DNA from: DASQBT01 sp049578545
GTDB taxonomy: Bacteria; Pseudomonadota; Gammaproteobacteria; Burkholderiales; Thiobacillaceae
Length of the DNA: 9,095 nt
Reading direction: 5' to 3'
Assembly: GCA_049578545.1 (NCBI GenBank)
Contig: JBAUMF010000120.1
Span: 1-9,095 of the forward strand
Both the position numbers and the translations under genes were made by a program. Below, in pieces: positions 1-6,951 of this stretch; positions within the stretch are counted from its first letter, which is position 1; each line of letters starts with the position of its first letter. A model generated the notes under the pieces. That model worked only from the letters and a program-made list of their open reading frames with translations, did no database searches and was not told where the DNA came from.

Positions 1-122
1 TGAAAAGGATTGTCACGAGTGACCATGAATCGTTGCCAGTTGGGTGCAGCAAGAGTGTTGCGGCGCGAACGGAATAGCTCAGCAAGCTGCTTGTCATTGG
101 GCTCGTATGATCGGCAATTCAT
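1..122 (-). CDS. Partial N-terminus of an unrecognised protein, running off the left edge
   Basis: An ATG at 122-120 opens a minus-strand frame that stays open for 40 codons to the first base of the window. An in-frame TGA lies five codons upstream, so this ATG is the only start available. The peptide begins MNCRSYEPNDKQLAELF and continues with an arginine-rich stretch and PNWQRFMVTRDNPF. Its mixture of charged, aromatic and aliphatic residues looks like coding sequence. No convincing Shine-Dalgarno site precedes it; only short GG runs are present. I do not recognise the family from 40 residues. It points leftward, away from the repeat-bounded element. It could be a chance open frame, but the amino-acid pattern argues mildly against that. 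Confidence 0.4.
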   Translation of the reverse strand, partial: MNCRSYEPNDKQLAELFRSRRNTLAAPNWQRFMVTRDNPF

Positions 123-376
123 CGGCCATTGCCGTCAGTGGCGTTGACTCAATTGAATGGCCGGTGTCGCGCACGTTGCCGACGCTGAAGCGTTACGCTG
201 CCTGAGCGGCAGCTTTCGTCAGCTGCGAGGGCGGCACCCGACCCCAAGGAGACAGTGGCGAGCGGCAGCTTTGCGGCGTCGGAAATTGACCCAGCCTCAT
301 TCCGCTGCTTACTGGCCGACGTTGCCCGTCATGAAGTGGGAAGTGGCACGGACGATGGGCCATGAGGTACGTCCGC
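123..376. other. Non-coding stretch with short direct repeats left of the inverted-repeat element
   Basis: No gene is supported here; the frames that are open contain unlikely peptides. The 13-mer GAGCGGCAGCTTT occurs at 204-216 and again at 260-272, both copies in the same orientation 56 bases apart. The texture resembles decayed repeats that fill intergenic space in many proteobacteria. No promoter or terminator stands out. Confidence 0.4.
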
Positions 377-558
377 AGCTTGGGAAGGGGAGGGACAACA
401 CGATTTCAAACAGTGTTCTACAGTGCGGTGTCCACGGTGGAGATGATGGTGTCCGAATCGTTGTGTTCCGAGAGCGGTAACTGTAGTGGTATCGCCGTGG
501 AGATGATATGGTCACTGGTCAATTCAGATTTCAGTAGAATTTAACCTTAGGCTTGCGA
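377..558 (+). repeat. Left 182-bp inverted repeat copy
   Basis: Pairs with 2821-3002 on the opposite strand; the only differences are at 415 (G, against T in the other copy) and 483 (G, against T). Within the repeat GTGGAGATGAT occurs twice, at 437-447 and 497-507. It also holds internal complementary arms: CTACAGT near 419 with ACTGTAG near 480, and ACACGATTTC with GAATCGTTGTGT, so a single strand could fold. The same base changes in the right copy break the CTACAGT pairing. The inner end lies only 13 bases from the stop codon of the protease gene, so the folded RNA could act at that transcript's 3' end. Confidence 0.9.
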
Positions 559-571
559 ATCGAATTGCCAT

Positions 572-1771
572 CTAAAACTGCTTATCAGTTGCTTGATGAC
601 AACTGCCGTCGAAAACGTCAGAACCATCCTCGGCAGTTACGGAGATTGATCCTGTGTATCTATTTATCTCGGTCCGAAAACGCCCCTTGTCTTGCCACGC
701 AACCCGGCCGTCATCAATTCTTGCTGGGTTCCCATTTACTTGGCCCAGTCGATAGTCAATATAAACGTTTAAATCGAGCTTCCCACTATCAAGCCTTCCA
801 CTAGTCCGCCCAGTCATCGTACACACTAGCTGCACTCCTGATTGCTGACTGTCGGCAGTTAAAGTGGAGCTGGGCGTGTCCCTCGTCACGTTCTTTCTGG
901 ACAAGAATTGACTAAGAATTTCATTTGCACCTGCAAACAACTCATCCGCGGACGAACTTCCCGTGAACACGGTTTTCGCTTTTTGATACATAAGCTGCCC
1001 ATTCTCAGCATGGGCTCTGAGCAGCCACTTCGTTAACTCGGGCGATTGAATCAGTGAAGTTTGCGTGGGCGTGAATGGCTCACCTTTTGAAATGATTCGA
1101 AGGTATTCAGCGTCCCCATTGGCTTCAAACAAAATTGCCAAATAGCTGGAGTCAACTGCAAAGTTTAAATTCTCCCCATCCGCCAATTTAAATGTTGTGA
1201 TACCTATGAAGCGACTTTTGTTGTCAAATAGCCCGCCACCGCTATTCCCGTGAGAGATAGGCGCAGTTGTTTGTATCAATGGGATTCCATTTCGCTCCCT
1301 TTTTCCTGAAACAATTCCCTCAGAAATTGAGTTCTCCAATCCCAACGGGGAACCTATACTGTATACGCGCGCGCCAATTTCGATGGAAGATGAGTCAGGA
1401 GGAATTATTGGTAACGCTTTACCTTGCAAATGTAGAAGAGCCAGGTCGAACTCATCATCGACATACGCCACGGCTACTGGGAGTTTCTCGCCTTCAATTA
1501 CGATATAGACTTTCTTGGCACCCCGCACCACGTGAGCATTCGTTACAATCCATGTCGAATCTGGCTTTTTAATTGCGGAAAATCCGTTGCGAAAAGCAAC
1601 TCCACTACCTTGCAGCGTGCTTTGATCGCTTAATGCCATTATGAGAACCACTGATCGTGAAGCACTCTTAAAGACTGTGCTTGCATCAGTTTCTTGAACA
1701 TTGGCCGCTGTTGAGGTTTGACAGCAAAATCCAAGAGTTGCTACCAGAGACAGAATCAGTAAACGAAACAC
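572..1771 (-). CDS. Secreted trypsin-like (S1C, HtrA-type) serine protease without PDZ domain
   Basis: A 399-residue protein starting at GTG, preceded by AAGGAG with a 7-base spacer. Residues 1-23 form a signal peptide with two cysteines (FCC) but no proper lipobox, so the protein is probably periplasmic or secreted. Residues 30-215 carry the chymotrypsin-fold triad: His80 in TNAHVV, Asp109 in FDLAL and Ser177 in GNSGGG. HtrA proteins normally read GNSGGPL here; Pro is replaced by Gly180, while the oxyanion-hole GNSGG is intact. No PDZ domain follows. Instead there are about 180 residues I cannot assign, ending in a probable β-rich module (about 313-391) bracketed by Cys317 and Cys391, a possible disulfide. 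Its stop codon lies 13 bases from the inner edge of the left repeat. Protease activity is well supported; substrate and role are unknown. Confidence 0.85.
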   Translation of the reverse strand: MFRLLILSLVATLGFCCQTSTAANVQETDASTVFKSASRSVVLIMALSDQSTLQGSGVAFRNGFSAIKKPDSTWIVTNAHVVRGAKKVYIVIEGEKLPVAVAYVDDEFDLALLHLQGKALPIIPPDSSSIEIGARVYSIGSPLGLENSISEGIVSGKRERNGIPLIQTTAPISHGNSGGGLFDNKSRFIGITTFKLADGENLNFAVDSSYLAILFEANGDAEYLRIISKGEPFTPTQTSLIQSPELTKWLLRAHAENGQLMYQKAKTVFTGSSSADELFAGANEILSQFLSRKNVTRDTPSSTLTADSQQSGVQLVCTMTGRTSGRLDSGKLDLNVYIDYRLGQVNGNPARIDDGRVAWQDKGRFRTEINRYTGSISVTAEDGSDVFDGSCHQATDKQF

Positions 1772-1808
1772 AAACCTTCTCCTTCAAAATATCGAGAATT
1801 GGGGGAAA

Positions 1809-1817
1809 AATATACCA
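1809..1817 (-). promoter_or_regulatory. Possible extended -10 promoter of the protease gene
   Basis: On the minus strand the bases read TGGTATATT, matching an extended -10 (TGn then a TATAAT-like hexamer), about 37 bases before the GTG start. No good -35 hexamer sits at the expected distance, which is tolerated in extended -10 promoters. The surrounding intergenic stretch is strongly AT-rich, so chance occurrence is possible. Confidence 0.3.
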
Positions 1818-1961
1818 AGCTCAAATTGTTTCCGGTTAGCATTTTGGGCATTTCCGTTTTTGGTAGCTGCTTTGCTTTGGGCTCATAATTTCTGCTATTT
1901 TTTTACTGGCTTTTTCTCTTGGCCTAACATCCCAGTATATTGAAGATTAATGTCGCGAAGG

Positions 1962-2111
1962 TTAGTGTTTTCCAAACACATCATCCATGACTCCGTTGAA
2001 AGTAAGTTTACGGGGGTTGTCGATATTAGCGAGCATTGTTTGAAAGTCGACTTGACCGGTGGCATACTCTCGTAAATCTTGAGACGCCTCGTTGTTGCTG
2101 CGCCACTTCAA
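1962..2111 (-). CDS. Possible 49-residue protein coupled to the HEPN-like gene
   Basis: A short minus-strand frame overlaps the stop of the upstream gene: TTGA contains both a TTG start and the TGA stop, the arrangement seen in translationally coupled genes. The peptide reads (M)KWRSNNEASQDLREYATGQ, then VDFQTMLANIDNPRKLTFNG and VMDDVFGKH, and ends at TAA. Composition is mixed and protein-like, with a plausible amphipathic helix in residues 5-30. It has no signal peptide or membrane segment. A TTG start without a strong Shine-Dalgarno site is the main weakness; an internal ATG at codon 26 would leave only 24 residues. I do not recognise it. If real, its position suggests a partner of the HEPN-like protein, for example a small neutralising protein, but that is speculation. 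Confidence 0.35.
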   Translation of the reverse strand: MKWRSNNEASQDLREYATGQVDFQTMLANIDNPRKLTFNGVMDDVFGKH

Positions 2112-2707
2112 ATACTGGCTCGCTTAACGATCAGCTCTCGGAGTTGCTTCGACGATCGGTCTTTTGGCGTGGGAACACCGGAAAGTCCAAGGATGCGCTC
2201 CGGAAAATGTTCCCAAAATAGTCGACGAAGGAGCTGACGATTAAGCGACGTTAGCTCGGCAACCTTCTTGATCTGACGGGCAGCAACGAGTGACGGACGT
2301 TTTCCATTTCTCGTGCGATGGGCAACGATGTCCTTACTTTCAATATCTCTCTTGGCATGGCCTGGCTTCAAGTCACCATTTCGAGCGACGGCAAAGCTTT
2401 TGAGAGTCCACTGACCATGCACGATTACATTTCGTTGGGCGTTGAGGTCTTTCAGGTTGTTGTTGGCATATGTGAAACCCTCTGGAACGTCTTTGTCATT
2501 GAATTCAGCGACCAAAAGTTGTCGGAAGACATTGAGCTTTGAATCGATCCGCATGTTCTCCAAAAGGATGCTGCCATGCGACCACGTGAGTTTGCAAAGT
2601 TCGATGATGCAACGTTCAAGTTCTGCTTCAAGTTCGGAACTTGCAATCGTCACATCGGCAATTGCGGCCTTCTGAGCCTCACTCAGCATATCGGAAAACA
2701 TGGTCAT
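2108..2707 (-). CDS. HEPN-like domain protein of unknown function
   Basis: The frame is open from a TTG at 2716, but ATG codons at 2707 and 2701 are better starts; 2707 is chosen, giving about 199 residues. Ribosome binding is uncertain (a GGGGG run sits very close to the ATG). The protein is mainly helical, soluble, and has no signal peptide. Numbered from the TTG, residues 94-103 read QRNVIVHGQW. The R95-x4-H100 spacing followed by glycine matches the R-x4-6-H signature of HEPN domains, many of which are RNases in toxin-antitoxin, CRISPR and abortive-infection systems. An acidic helix (SELEAELERCIIEL, about 27-40) precedes it, as is common in HEPN four-helix bundles. The C-terminal 80 residues are basic. 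A TATAAA-like element at 2750-2755 on the minus strand could be its -10. The HEPN assignment rests on one motif; function is unproven. Confidence 0.65.
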   Translation of the reverse strand: MTMFSDMLSEAQKAAIADVTIASSELEAELERCIIELCKLTWSHGSILLENMRIDSKLNVFRQLLVAEFNDKDVPEGFTYANNNLKDLNAQRNVIVHGQWTLKSFAVARNGDLKPGHAKRDIESKDIVAHRTRNGKRPSLVAARQIKKVAELTSLNRQLLRRLFWEHFPERILGLSGVPTPKDRSSKQLRELIVKRASI

Positions 2708-2820
2708 GACCCCCAAAAAGAATTATTCAAGAGACGCCTGAGCATGGTATTTATATCGAGACAGATATCATGGTGATTTATCTTGATGACTCTTGCCACA
2801 CTTTGACCAGGGGTTCCGGG

Positions 2821-3002
2821 TCGCAAGCCTAAGGTTAAATTCTACTGAAATCTGAATTGACCAGTGACCATATCATCTCCACGGCGATACCACTAAAGTT
2901 ACCGCTCTCGGAACACAACGATTCGGACACCATCATCTCCACCGTGGACACCGCACTGTAGAAAACTGTTTGAAATCGTGTTGTCCCTCCCCTTCCCAAG
3001 CT
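2821..3002 (-). repeat. Right 182-bp inverted repeat copy
   Basis: Reverse complement of 377-558 with two substitutions, at 2964 and 2896. Together with 2717-2820 it makes up the long leader region upstream of the HEPN-like gene. A 12-mer from the repeat, TGGTCAATTCAG, occurs a third time outside the element at 3151-3162, suggesting the repeat is related to other intergenic repeat sequence here. Confidence 0.9.
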
Positions 3003-3312
3003 CATGATGAGGGTTGCTAAGCTCGGTGAGTTGGTTGTGAATTCGGAGTTAGTTAAAACGAATGTCAGCTTTCGGACGACCAATTCAAGACCTCAAATGT
3101 CGGCTTGTGGCCGGGAGCACCCTGTGACGCTGGTGCCGCAAAGCAGTCATTGGTCAATTCAGCTGTTTCTGTCACCGTCCGTTATCGGGACACATGCCGC
3201 ACCGTCACTTTCGGCCAAGAACGGTCATACACGTTGCAAAATTTGAACCATACTGACCGCTGCTTGCCGCACCGATCGGACGTTCGCACGCAACCATTCT
3301 CAGGTGGATGGG
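3003..3312. other. Intergenic stretch of decayed repeat-like sequence
   Basis: No gene is supported between the right repeat and the nrsF stop codon. The motif AATGTCrGCTT occurs at 3061-3071 and 3097-3107, and TGGTCAATTCAG at 3151-3162 matches the interior of the 182-bp repeats. Open frames here encode peptides without protein-like character. No clear intrinsic terminator for the leftward sigF-nrsF transcript was found. Confidence 0.4.
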
Positions 3313-3954
3313 TTACCAGCGCAGCACGTAACGTCCTAGCAGAGCGCCGGTCGCAGCCGGGATCAACATGCCGAGGAGGTACCAGGTGCCGATGAACGGC
3401 GCTTCCAGTTCAGGACAATGGAGACAGTAAACCAGCGCCCCGACGGTGCCGGCCAACAGGCCCGCAGCGGTTCCTGCCAGCCGCAAGCGAGTTGGGGCGA
3501 GACCCCGCATTGCCCATAAGGCTGCAACGAATATGGGAACCGACAGCATGGCGATAAGGAATGGGCATACCGCCCAGGTTGACCCAAGCAGTAACCCCAT
3601 ACGTTGCCCCGGATTGGCACCAGCCAGCAAGATGCCCGCCAGGGCCCACATGCTCACCATTGGCGCGCCGAGCCCGACCGGAACCCAATCCAGACGCACG
3701 CCCGGCCGCGACAGACGCAGGACCGCCAGCAGGCTGGCCACGGCCAGACAGGCGACATAGCCGAGCTTGACCCAGAACATCGGCAGGCGGATCGCTTCCG
3801 CAAGATCGGGACGCACCCCGAGCAGGCCGAGCATCAACAGCGTTGAAGCAACCGTACCCAGACCGATGGCGACCGCATACCGGCGTGCAGGGACATGCCG
3901 CGGCACGCTTCCCTCCCCGGTTGCCAGCAACGTCACCAGATCATCGGTTTTCAT
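3313..3954 (-). CDS. nrsF: NrsF-type anti-sigma factor (DUF1109), inner membrane
   Basis: A 213-residue membrane protein that should hold the adjacent sigma factor at the inner membrane and release it on oxidative or metal stress. After a short cytoplasmic N-terminus (1-25) six hydrophobic segments lie at about 26-47, 57-80, 93-113, 123-148, 156-178 and 189-209, the DUF1109 topology. Cys130 in WAVCPF and Cys180 in CLHCPE sit almost exactly where Caulobacter NrsF has its two conserved sensor cysteines (near 131 and 181). Cys177 and Cys69 are extra. The start overlaps the sigF stop in an ATGA, and GAGG lies upstream with a suitable spacer, so the pair is translationally coupled and made in matched amounts. 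Identification is firm from fold, cysteines and neighbour; the stimulus is inferred. Confidence 0.9.
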   Translation of the reverse strand: MKTDDLVTLLATGEGSVPRHVPARRYAVAIGLGTVASTLLMLGLLGVRPDLAEAIRLPMFWVKLGYVACLAVASLLAVLRLSRPGVRLDWVPVGLGAPMVSMWALAGILLAGANPGQRMGLLLGSTWAVCPFLIAMLSVPIFVAALWAMRGLAPTRLRLAGTAAGLLAGTVGALVYCLHCPELEAPFIGTWYLLGMLIPAATGALLGRYVLRW

Positions 3955-4514
3955 GATTTACCTCGAATCAGCGCCGCCAGCGCTTTCATGCCACGGTGGA
4001 CACCGACCTTGACCGCCGACTCCGACATGCCCGTAATCTGAGCAGCCTCCGTCACCGACAGGCCTTCCAGCTTGGTATGGACGATCGGCAGGCGCTGCCG
4101 ATCAGGTAGCTGCGCGAGCAGCTTGCCCAGGTCTCTTTTCGCCTCAGCGGCCTCGCTGTCGGCGGACGACAGGAAATCCATTTCATCATTTAGTGGATCT
4201 GTGAGCACGTCGCGGCTGGCGCGTCTGCGCAGCAGATCGATCAGCTTATATTTCGCAATGGCATGCACCCATGCAGTCAAGGGCTGGTCGGCGTCGTAGG
4301 TCTGACGCTTGTTGTGAATGGCAAGCAACGATTCCTGCACGAGATCTTCCACTTCATCCTGCAAATGGGCCAGGCGCTTGCGGAAATAGGCACGCAGGTG
4401 CGTGCTCAATTCCTCGAGAAAGGCCTGGTAGGCAGGGGCCTCGCCGTCGAGTCCGCGCAGCAGCAAATCCTTGAGACGCGCTTCCCTGGCATTCAACTGG
4501 CCCTCATCTGTCAT
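3951..4514 (-). CDS. sigF: ECF sigma factor of the σF type
   Basis: A 187-residue group 4 sigma factor. Region 2 spans about 27-98 with DLVQESLLAIHNKRQTYD (57-74), which binds core polymerase and the -10 element, and LTAWVHAIAKYKLIDLLRR (79-97). Region 4 spans about 129-182 with the helix-turn-helix LSVTEAAQITGMSESAVKVG (152-171) that reads the -35. There is no region 3 and no C-terminal extension. Pairing with DUF1109 identifies it as the NrsF-controlled type known from Caulobacter σF. Three exact GTAACC-N16-CGAA sites in this window are its likely targets. The ATG at 4514 has a weak AGG site. A TTG seven codons in (4496-4494) is preceded by GAGGG and is an alternative start, relevant because a promoter-like motif overlaps the ATG. 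Confidence 0.92.
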   Translation of the reverse strand: MTDEGQLNAREARLKDLLLRGLDGEAPAYQAFLEELSTHLRAYFRKRLAHLQDEVEDLVQESLLAIHNKRQTYDADQPLTAWVHAIAKYKLIDLLRRRASRDVLTDPLNDEMDFLSSADSEAAEAKRDLGKLLAQLPDRQRLPIVHTKLEGLSVTEAAQITGMSESAVKVGVHRGMKALAALIRGKS

Positions 4515-4539
4515 TCGTTGCCTGGGGGTGTTTGGTCAC
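4514..4539 (-). promoter_or_regulatory. Variant σF-like promoter facing sigF
   Basis: The minus strand reads GTGACC, then 16 bases, then CGAA. This is one mismatch from the motif found three times elsewhere in the window, with the same spacer. The CGAA runs into the annotated sigF ATG, so a transcript from it would begin inside the annotated gene. That would require the internal TTG start at 4496, which has GAGGG upstream. It could be real weak autoregulation or chance. Confidence 0.35.
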
Positions 4540-4593
4540 AGACCAGCAAGTTTGCTCCCTACCCGGTGATTGCGACGAATTGTGCCTTGGCTT

Positions 4594-4619
4594 GTAACCA
4601 ACCACAACTTCAGCACGAA
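4594..4619 (+). promoter_or_regulatory. σF-dependent promoter of the DUF1223-yedZ1-yedY1 operon
   Basis: GTAACC at 4594-4599 and CGAA at 4616-4619 with exactly 16 bases between, the Caulobacter σF consensus. The context matches the site before msrB beyond the core: both read TTGTAACC at the -35 and CGAACTAG at the -10. It lies about 80 bases before the DUF1223 start and divergent from sigF. Confidence 0.85.
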
Positions 4620-4642
4620 CTAGCCATCACAAACTGCGTAAC

Positions 4643-4671
4643 CAGTCCGCTCCATCCAGATGCGCGGACTG
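4643..4671 (+). promoter_or_regulatory. Hairpin in the leader of the DUF1223 operon
   Basis: CAGTCCGC (4643-4650) pairs perfectly with GCGGACTG (4664-4671) around a 13-base loop. It lies downstream of the σF promoter and ends about 12 bases before the AAAGAG ribosome-binding site, so it would be part of the 5' untranslated leader and could influence stability or translation. No T-run follows, so it is not an intrinsic terminator. Confidence 0.4.
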
Positions 4672-4697
4672 TCCATCCCAACTAAAGAGTCGTGTGT

Positions 4698-5477
4698 ATG
4701 AACCTTCAAGCCGTCGCCTTCACGGCAGCCATCATGCTGGCCACCACTCCGCCAGCCATCGCGGGGCTAGCCTGCAATATACACAGCGGGTCGAACACGA
4801 CGGCGCTGATCGAGCTTTACACTTCAGAAGGATGTTCCAGTTGCCCACCGGCAGATCGGCAACTTAGTCAACTGGCAAGTGCGCTGGAGCCGTCCGCTGC
4901 GGTCGTAGCCCTGGCCCTGCATGTCGGCTACTGGGACTACCTGGGCTGGCCGGACCGTTTCGCGCAGGAGCGTTTTGCGCAGCGTCAGGACTGGCTGGTC
5001 CATGCCAATGATCAGCGCACGGTCTACACCCCGCAGTTCTTGGTGGGCGGTTCCGAATTCCAGGCCTGGCAAGGATCCCTGCGTGACATCGTTAGGCGCC
5101 TGAACACGAAGCCGGCCTTAGCCACGATCAATTTGCATACCACACTCTCGCCGGACAACGTCCTGACGCTGGACGCGGTGGCGACCGCCCAGGGAGGTGA
5201 CGACTCGACCGTGTTGTATCTGGCCATCGCCGAGAACGGCTTGGTAACGAGGGTCATGGGCGGCGAGAACAAAGATGCGACGCTGGCGCATGATCATGTG
5301 GTGCGTGAATGGCTCGGCCCGTTCCGCCTCCGCCAGGGCACTATCCGGGCAAAGCGCGAAGTCCGGCTGCCTGCGGGCTGGCAACGGGATCGGCTGGAGA
5401 CGATCGCGTTCGTTCAAGACGAACGCTCCGGCCTGGTGTTGCAGGCCTTGAGCACCGCATCTTGCACAGACACATGA
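4698..5477 (+). CDS. Secreted thioredoxin-fold protein of the DUF1223 family
   Basis: The ATG at 4698 is preferred over an in-frame GTG at 4692 because AAAGAG (4684-4689) is 8 bases from the ATG but only 2 from the GTG. The product is 259 residues. Residues 1-22 form a signal peptide ending AIA, so it acts in the periplasm. TSEGCSSCPPAD (42-53) places a CxxC redox pair, Cys46 and Cys49, after the first β-strand, as in thioredoxin-fold proteins and typical of DUF1223. Cys26 and Cys256 near the two ends could form a structural disulfide. It is the first gene after the σF promoter, and its stop lies 9 bases before the next start, overlapping that gene's ribosome-binding site. The biochemical role of DUF1223 is not established; a thiol-disulfide partner for exported methionine sulfoxide reductases or for NrsF is a reasonable inference. 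Confidence 0.88.
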   Translation: MNLQAVAFTAAIMLATTPPAIAGLACNIHSGSNTTALIELYTSEGCSSCPPADRQLSQLASALEPSAAVVALALHVGYWDYLGWPDRFAQERFAQRQDWLVHANDQRTVYTPQFLVGGSEFQAWQGSLRDIVRRLNTKPALATINLHTTLSPDNVLTLDAVATAQGGDDSTVLYLAIAENGLVTRVMGGENKDATLAHDHVVREWLGPFRLRQGTIRAKREVRLPAGWQRDRLETIAFVQDERSGLVLQALSTASCTDT

Positions 5478-5486
5478 GGGCTGATC

Positions 5487-6095
5487 GTGGAATCCATCAT
5501 GACTGAAGACACGCGTCCCATCCATTCGCTCTGGCTGCGTGCGACGCACTGGTTGAATGCCGTGGCGGTGGTCATCCTGGTAACCAGTGGCTGGCGCATC
5601 TACGACGCGTCACCGCTGTTTGGCTTCAGTTTCGCCAGTGGCATCACCCTTGGGGGCTGGCTCGGCGGAGCCCTGCAATGGCACTTCGCCGCCATGTGGC
5701 TGCTGGCCGCCAATGGCTTGGCATACCTGCTGCTCAACGCCGCCAGCGGCAGGTTTCTGCGCCAGCTCCTCCCCTTGTCCCCTCGTGCCTTCCTCGCCGA
5801 TCTGGGCGCCGCTTTGCGCGGACAGCTGTCTCATGGCGAACCACGGCGCTACAACAGCGTGCAGCGTGCCGCCTATCTGTTCGTGATGCTCGACAGCGTG
5901 CTGCTGGTGCTCTCGGGTCTCGTGCTGTGGAAGTCAGTGCAGTTCCCGCTGCTGCGCGAGTTGCTGGGGGGCTACGAGACGGCGCGGCGCGTGCACTTCT
6001 TTGCCATGGCAGCGCTGGTTGGTTTCGTTGCTGTTCATCTGACCATGGTGGCGGTGGTGCCCCGCACCCTGATCCCCATGATTCGCGGTCGCTAG
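5487..6095 (+). CDS. yedZ1: Cytochrome b561-like membrane haem protein, YedZ1-like
   Basis: A 202-residue integral membrane protein with four hydrophobic segments (about 22-40, 63-84, 126-148 and 167-192), as in the Ni-hydrogenase/cytochrome b561 family. Candidate haem-ligand histidines are His21 (RATHWLN), His66 (QWHFAAMW), and His170 and His184, spaced 14 residues apart in the last helix (RRVHFFAM...VAVHLTM). It probably carries electrons from the quinone pool to the molybdoenzyme encoded 12 bases downstream, as MsrQ does for MsrP. The GTG start at 5487 is supported by GAGGG with a 6-base spacer; an ATG at 5499 is an alternative. It is shorter than, and of a different type from, E. coli YedZ/MsrQ. 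The symbol follows the analogous gene named in Azospira and is provisional. Confidence 0.82.
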   Translation: MESIMTEDTRPIHSLWLRATHWLNAVAVVILVTSGWRIYDASPLFGFSFASGITLGGWLGGALQWHFAAMWLLAANGLAYLLLNAASGRFLRQLLPLSPRAFLADLGAALRGQLSHGEPRRYNSVQRAAYLFVMLDSVLLVLSGLVLWKSVQFPLLRELLGGYETARRVHFFAMAALVGFVAVHLTMVAVVPRTLIPMIRGR

Positions 6096-6107
6096 CAAGG
6101 AGAAGCA

Positions 6108-6875
<768 letters not shown>

Positions 6876-6951
6876 GTTTCGCCTCGGACGCCCTGAAACA
6901 TGGCATCACCGCCACTTACGTAAATCAACCTCAACTTTTTAGGAGTTCACC

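Larger units (their letters stand above)
377..3002. mobile_element. Candidate element of 2.6 kb bounded by 182-bp inverted repeats
   Basis: The two ends are the same 182-bp sequence in opposite orientation, with 180 of 182 positions matching and no gaps. Homology stops sharply: base 376 does not match the complement of 3003, and 559 does not match the complement of 2820. The interior carries three leftward reading frames and is visibly richer in A and T than the sigma-factor cluster to the right. There is no transposase, integrase or resolvase inside, and the bases just outside the two ends do not form a target-site duplication. It may be a non-autonomous transposon mobilised in trans, a cassette whose interior can invert by recombination between the repeats, or two independent insertions of one repeat. 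That it is mobile is inference. Confidence 0.45.

Noticed and set aside
157..480. Open reading frame of 107 codons on the plus strand
   Set aside because: No ribosome-binding site, repetitive arginine-rich peptide without protein character, and its end lies inside the left 182-bp repeat.
362..544. A 60-codon frame that recurs in the right repeat as part of an 82-codon frame
   Set aside because: The shared peptide only reflects the DNA repeat. There is no Shine-Dalgarno site and the N-terminal parts differ, so it is better seen as non-coding repeat.
539..545. ATTTAAC (and GTTAAAT in the right copy) as integron attC core sites
   Set aside because: The partner core at the usual attC distance and the paired inner boxes are missing, and no integron integrase is present.
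3247..3312. Intrinsic terminator for sigF-nrsF
   Set aside because: No stable stem followed by a T-run on the minus strand was found.
5578..5602. Another GTAACC, inside yedZ1, as a σF promoter
   Set aside because: No CGAA at 16 bases, and it lies within a coding region.
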